DNA of 64,000 nucleotides, from NCBI RefSeq assembly GCF_019722725.1, contig NZ_CP077941.1, positions 2,108,001 to 2,172,000 on the forward strand, written 5' to 3'. Each line of letters begins with the position of its first letter. Positions within the stretch are counted from its first letter, which is position 1. Below, one piece after another: positions 59,164 to 64,000 of the stretch. Source of the DNA: Vreelandella profundi. Its GTDB lineage: Bacteria; Pseudomonadota; Gammaproteobacteria; Pseudomonadales; Halomonadaceae. The notes below the pieces were generated by a model, which was not told where the DNA came from, ran no database searches, and saw only the letters and a list, made by a program, of their open reading frames with translations. Both the position numbers and the translations under genes were made by a program.

Positions 59164-59478
59164 CTATAACCCGAAGGAGTCTGGTATCTCGCAATGATAA
59201 CGTTCATTTGCCGGATACGTATAAAACGTATCACAATTTAAGAACTCACCTTGCGGTGTGTTCTTGTCAGCATGATATACATTGTTAAAGAGCGACTGCT
59301 ATAAGCAGTGATAAGTGTTCTTTCACATTAAAAGAAGAAGAAAAGAAGAGACCTTTAAAACGTCAAAGGCTATTTTTTCTTTTTAATGTAAAAAAGACAG
59401 AGACACTTATCACTGCGTATCAACAGCATTTTGATCAGGTAATTCATTGTGGACGCTTACTGACTGTGACGCATCGTT
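59164..59478 (-). other. 16S-23S internal spacer without tRNA genes
   Basis: The 315-base spacer contains no tRNA: there is no TTCGA-type loop or tRNA-Ile/Ala start. It holds a boxA antitermination site (GCTCTTTAACAAT, 59281-59293), a long inverted repeat (14 perfect base pairs, 59305-59318 with 59403-59416, nested over 59324-59335 with 59380-59390), and one arm of the 16S processing stem (59430-59447), which pairs with 61192-61210 in the leader. Confidence 0.88.
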
Positions 59479-61013
<1,535 letters not shown>

Positions 61014-61320
61014 ACAATCATTGTGATCCTTACTTGTCATCCGAGGACAACAAAAGCGGAATCAAACTTGGCTCAAGGTTCAAACGAATTCATTCAAAAC
61101 GGATTAAAAAGGCAATGCCTTTAAAATCTTATTGCTTGAGTCGCTTGCCTTGATATTGGGTGATTTGCCACCAACATCAGCAAGCGCCCACATGAATTAC
61201 CTGATCAAATTGTTAAAGAGCGTTTCGCTGTGGCTATCGTGTTGTGATAGCGGGCCAACCGTTGAACTGTTTGGCCTCAGCGAGGAAGGCGTATTCTACG
61301 CACTTCCGAGCGTTTGTCAA
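61014..61320 (-). promoter_or_regulatory. rrn leader with promoter and boxA
   Basis: The promoter is TTGACA (61315-61320), 16 bases, TAGAAT (61293-61298), followed by a GC-rich discriminator, predicting transcription from about 61286. An AT-containing upstream stretch may act as UP element. A boxA (GCTCTTTAACAA, 61210-61221) and the leader arm of the 16S processing stem (61192-61210) follow. I see only one promoter. Confidence 0.88.
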
Positions 61321-61586
61321 TCTGCAATTTTCGCGGCCAATTTGACGACCCAACAAAAACGCTAACCTACTGACAAACCGAAGTTTTTCAACTTCATTCA
61401 CCGCTGGTAACGCTTGGCGTCCCCGGCAGCGGATGCGTACCTTACGGCTTCACAGATAAGATTGCAAGAAAAAAAAGCACAGAGTAAAAAACGACAGAAA
61501 ATCTCCCCTCTGCCGCAAACCACGATCAGGACAATGCCATTAGAAAACACTCATCAGCGCTTGCTTTATCGCGCCAGTATTAACGG
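61321..61586. other. spacer between the acyl-CoA dehydrogenase stop and the rrn promoter
   Basis: No gene is visible. It includes the upstream part of the rrn promoter, a small perfect 6-bp hairpin (GAAGTT/AACTTC, 61380-61395) and no clear terminator for the upstream acyl-CoA dehydrogenase gene. Confidence 0.4.
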
Positions 61587-63392
61587 TTAAATTTCAAAAC
61601 CTAGCCCAAAGTCTTCACTAGAGATGGCCATCAGGCTCACGGCACCCGCACTTATCATTTGTGCGTGCGCACGAGTGCGCGGCAGCAGCCGCTGATAGTA
61701 GAAGCGCGCGGTGTTTACTTTCGCGGTATAAAACGCCTTTTCAGGCCCGTCCAAGGAACTCAACGCCTGCTTGGCCGCACGGGCAAATAGATACGCCAAG
61801 GTGACGTAACCAGAGTACATAAGATAGTCAACACTAGCCGCCCCGACCTCTTCACGATCCTGCATTGCCTTCATACCCACACCCATGGTCAGCTCACCCC
61901 ATTCTGCATTTAGCTTGGCAAGCGGCTCGATGAATTCTTTAAGGTCGGGATTATCGGCCTCGGCTTTGCAAAACCTATGGATCTCTTTGGTGAATACTTT
62001 CAGCGATTCGCCTTGGCTCATAAGCACTTTACGGCCCAATAGATCAAGCGCCTGAATACCGGTAGTGCCTTCATATAGTCGTGTGATGCGTGCATCACGC
62101 ACTAGCTGCTCCATCCCCCACTCTTTGATAAAGCCATGGCCGCCATAAATCTGTACACCCTCATTCGTGCTTTCAAAACCCACTTCGGTCAGAAAAGCTT
62201 TAACGATCGGCGTTAGCAGTCCAAGTAGAGTTTCAGCACGATCGTGCTCTTCCCCCGGCCGGCCCTTCTCAACAGTATCGAGCATTTGTGCTGCGTACAG
62301 CACCAGCATGCGCCCACCTTCCGCAAACGCTTTTTGCGTTAACAGCATACGGCGCACGTCCGGGTGAACGATAATCGGATCAGCTGGCTTGTCAGGCGCC
62401 TGCTTACCCGACAAACCACGCATTTGTAGTCGATCGCGAGCGTAGCTCAGTGAATTCTGGAAACTCGCTTCAATTAAACCAAGTCCTTGAATACCTACGC
62501 CGAGACGCGCAGCGTTCATCATGGTGAACATGCACGCCAGCCCTTTGTTGGGCGCCCCTACCAGGTAGCCTGTTGCGCCATCGAAGTTCATCACGCAAGT
62601 GGCATTACCATGGATGCCCATTTTGTGTTCGAGCGAACCACAGGTGACGCCATTACGCTCACCGACACTACCTTCAGCATTCGGTAAAAACTTAGGCACT
62701 ACAAATAGTGAAATACCTTTAGAGCCTTCGGGCGCATCAGGCAGTTTTGCCAGCACCAAGTGAACAATATTTTCGGCTAAATCATGCTCACCCGCAGAGA
62801 TGAAGATTTTAGTACCGGTAATTGCATACGCATCACCATCAGCAGGCACCGCGCGTGTCTTGATCAACCCCAAATCGGTACCGCAATGCGACTCGGTTAG
62901 GCACATGGTACCCGTCCAAACACCTTCAACCAACTTGGTGAGATACGTCGCCTTCTGCTCTTGCGTGCCATGATGGCGTAGCGCATCAGCAGCGCCATGA
63001 GAAAGTCCGGGATACATCCCCCATGCGAGGTTAGTCGCACAGATCATTTCCGAAAGTAGCATCGCCAGCGAAGGCGGCAGCCCCTGACCACCGTGCTCAG
63101 GGTCTGCGGCAAGGCTCGGCCAACCACCCTCGACGTATTGCTGATAGGCCTCTTTAAACCCATCGGGCGCTTTGACTTCGCCCCCTTCTAATAGGCAGCC
63201 CTCTGCATCACCACTTTGATTAATCGGTAGCAGCACCTCGCGGGCAAACCGAGCTCCCTCTTCCAAAATAGCGCTGATCACATCAGGCGATGTGTCATCG
63301 CAACTTGGAAGCTGTGCGTAGTGAGCGGGGTAATCAAGCATCTCGTCCATCACGAAACGCATATCACGAATAGGGGCCTGGTAGCTGGGCAT
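61587..63392 (-). CDS. long acyl-CoA dehydrogenase with C-terminal extension (DmdC-like)
   Basis: The 601-residue flavoenzyme shows CLTESHCGTDLGLIKTRAVP, the KIFISAGEHD loop and a GGHGFIKEWGMEQLVRDARITRLYEGTTGIQALDLLGRK signature, followed by a helical C-terminal domain of about 150 residues. This is the group of long acyl-CoA dehydrogenases that includes 3-methylmercaptopropionyl-CoA and fatty acyl-CoA enzymes. It lies downstream of an SDR gene on the same strand. Its substrate is unknown. Confidence 0.91.
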   Translation of the reverse strand: MPSYQAPIRDMRFVMDEMLDYPAHYAQLPSCDDTSPDVISAILEEGARFAREVLLPINQSGDAEGCLLEGGEVKAPDGFKEAYQQYVEGGWPSLAADPEHGGQGLPPSLAMLLSEMICATNLAWGMYPGLSHGAADALRHHGTQEQKATYLTKLVEGVWTGTMCLTESHCGTDLGLIKTRAVPADGDAYAITGTKIFISAGEHDLAENIVHLVLAKLPDAPEGSKGISLFVVPKFLPNAEGSVGERNGVTCGSLEHKMGIHGNATCVMNFDGATGYLVGAPNKGLACMFTMMNAARLGVGIQGLGLIEASFQNSLSYARDRLQMRGLSGKQAPDKPADPIIVHPDVRRMLLTQKAFAEGGRMLVLYAAQMLDTVEKGRPGEEHDRAETLLGLLTPIVKAFLTEVGFESTNEGVQIYGGHGFIKEWGMEQLVRDARITRLYEGTTGIQALDLLGRKVLMSQGESLKVFTKEIHRFCKAEADNPDLKEFIEPLAKLNAEWGELTMGVGMKAMQDREEVGAASVDYLMYSGYVTLAYLFARAAKQALSSLDGPEKAFYTAKVNTARFYYQRLLPRTRAHAQMISAGAVSLMAISSEDFGLGFEI

Positions 63393-63570
63393 CGTATTTC
63401 TCCTGAAAAGGGGGTTGAGAGCAGATACGCAGCTAGCGCAACGCTTTCAAACACATGTTTGAAAGTTAGCGCGTGCACTCTACAGAGTCAAGCAAGCGTT
63501 TTAATGTAGTCTTAAAACTCATTACAACGTTGGTCGCCAACTCAACAAGCTATTGCCTCTAAAAACAAAA

Positions 63571-63595
63571 ACTCGCCAGTGATTAGCTGACGAGT
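63571..63595 (-). terminator. terminator after the SDR gene
   Basis: A 9-bp stem (ACTCGTCAG/CTGGCGAGT, one G-T pair) with a T-rich tail on the minus strand lies 25 bases after the SDR stop. Confidence 0.78.
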
Positions 63596-63619
63596 TGACA
63601 TGATTTGCTGGAAAAAACG

Positions 63620-64000
63620 TTACTGCATGCGAATGCCGCCATCCAAGCGAATCAATTCACCGTTAAGCATAGCGTTAGTAATGATTTGCTCCGCTAATTG
63701 AGCAAACTCATCCGGCCTGCCCAACCGCTTAGGGAATGGCACCGCAGCGGCTAGCGCCTGAGCGGCGTCATCAGGGATCTCACTCATCATCGGGGTTTCA
63801 AATACGCCAGGGGCAATTGCCATGACGCGAATAGCATGCCTTGAAAGCTCACGTGCGGCGGGAAGGCTCATTCCCACAACGCCCGCCTTAGAGGCACTAT
63901 AGGCACACTGGCCCACCTGCCCATCGAAGGCCGCAATGGACGCAGTATTAATAATCACTCCCCGCTCACCGCTTTCATTAGGCGTATTTTTTGCCATCGC
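63620..64000 (-). CDS. SDR-family dehydrogenase, C-terminal part (cut by window edge)
   Basis: About 127 residues are visible and the frame continues past the right edge; the ATG at 63997 is internal. The catalytic Ser and YxxxK motif are present ([25 protein letters not shown]), and the tail [16 protein letters not shown] and LDGGIRMQ matches 3-hydroxyacyl-CoA dehydrogenase type 2 (HSD17B10-like). With the acyl-CoA dehydrogenase next to it, a role in acyl-CoA oxidation is likely. Confidence 0.87.
   Translation of the reverse strand, partial: AMAKNTPNESGERGVIINTASIAAFDGQVGQCAYSASKAGVVGMSLPAARELSRHAIRVMAIAPGVFETPMMSEIPDDAAQALAAAVPFPKRLGRPDEFAQLAEQIITNAMLNGELIRLDGGIRMQ

Noticed and set aside
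59164..59478. tRNA-Ile or tRNA-Ala in the rRNA spacer
   Set aside because: I looked for the conserved T-loop and acceptor sequences on the minus strand and found none.

Overview
The window is bacterial chromosome from a gammaproteobacterium, most likely a halophile or halotolerant member of Halomonadaceae (Halomonas/Vreelandella type, moderate GC). This rests on the style of the proteins (PA0069-type radical SAM, DUF3080 lipoprotein, DUF3549/YqcC pair, RimK, RlmM, EpmC, PutA/PutP) and on a complete rRNA operon. No sequence search was run, so the genus is an inference. Genes are dense on both strands. I saw no intact mobile element, no CRISPR array and no tRNA gene.

Layout. 1-7.7 kb: a truncated SDR gene, a radical SAM protein with a small winged-helix partner, then a leftward series of DUF2797, YeaC, a rhomboid protease, a metallophosphatase, NAD kinase, an EamA transporter and a Pmp3-like membrane protein. 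7.9-14.9 kb: a CBS-domain protein, a small membrane protein, and the proline block (AraC-type regulator, putA, putP). 14.9-19.3 kb: yqcC, a DUF3549 protein, the RimB/RimK ribosomal-S6 glutamylation pair and a SanA-like protein. 19.3-25.4 kb: the SUF iron-sulfur operon, in transcription order Rrf2 regulator-sufB-sufC-sufD-sufS-sufT, with an IscR-like dyad at its promoter. 25.5-25.7 kb: a Fur-box-preceded, terminator-ended stretch that looks like a RyhB-type iron-sparing small RNA. 25.7-30.4 kb: small housekeeping genes, an arsRCB arsenic operon, and a scar containing a HlyD tail and a second broken arsC. 30.7-41.5 kb: a histone-deacetylase-like hydrolase, fadBA beta-oxidation genes, a DUF5924/DUF2914 membrane protein, a MarR regulator, a universal stress protein, Uup and an AraC regulator. 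41.6-48.5 kb: a leftward acyl-CoA catabolic operon (solute-binding protein, two acyl-CoA synthetases, acyl-CoA dehydrogenase, thiolase). 48.7-55.8 kb: TatD, an exonuclease-like protein, EpmC, a MATE transporter, a DUF3080 lipoprotein, TusA, an ABM monooxygenase and RlmM. 55.9-61.3 kb: a leftward rrn operon (16S-23S-5S) with no tRNA in its spacers. 61.6-64 kb: a long acyl-CoA dehydrogenase and a truncated SDR gene.

How the genes work together. Three acyl-CoA loci (fadBA; the 41.6-48.5 kb operon; the FadE-like/SDR pair) point to broad fatty or organic acid use. PutA here has no N-terminal DNA-binding domain, and an AraC activator encoded just upstream probably controls proline use. The SUF operon is the only Fe-S assembly locus visible and has a candidate iron-regulated small RNA directly upstream on the other strand.

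The most interesting unannotated signals are three candidate small RNAs. One is Fur-linked and lies next to suf. The other two (about 4.05-4.15 kb and 8.45-8.60 kb) share an identical 13-base CCCTTG-containing stretch just before their terminators.
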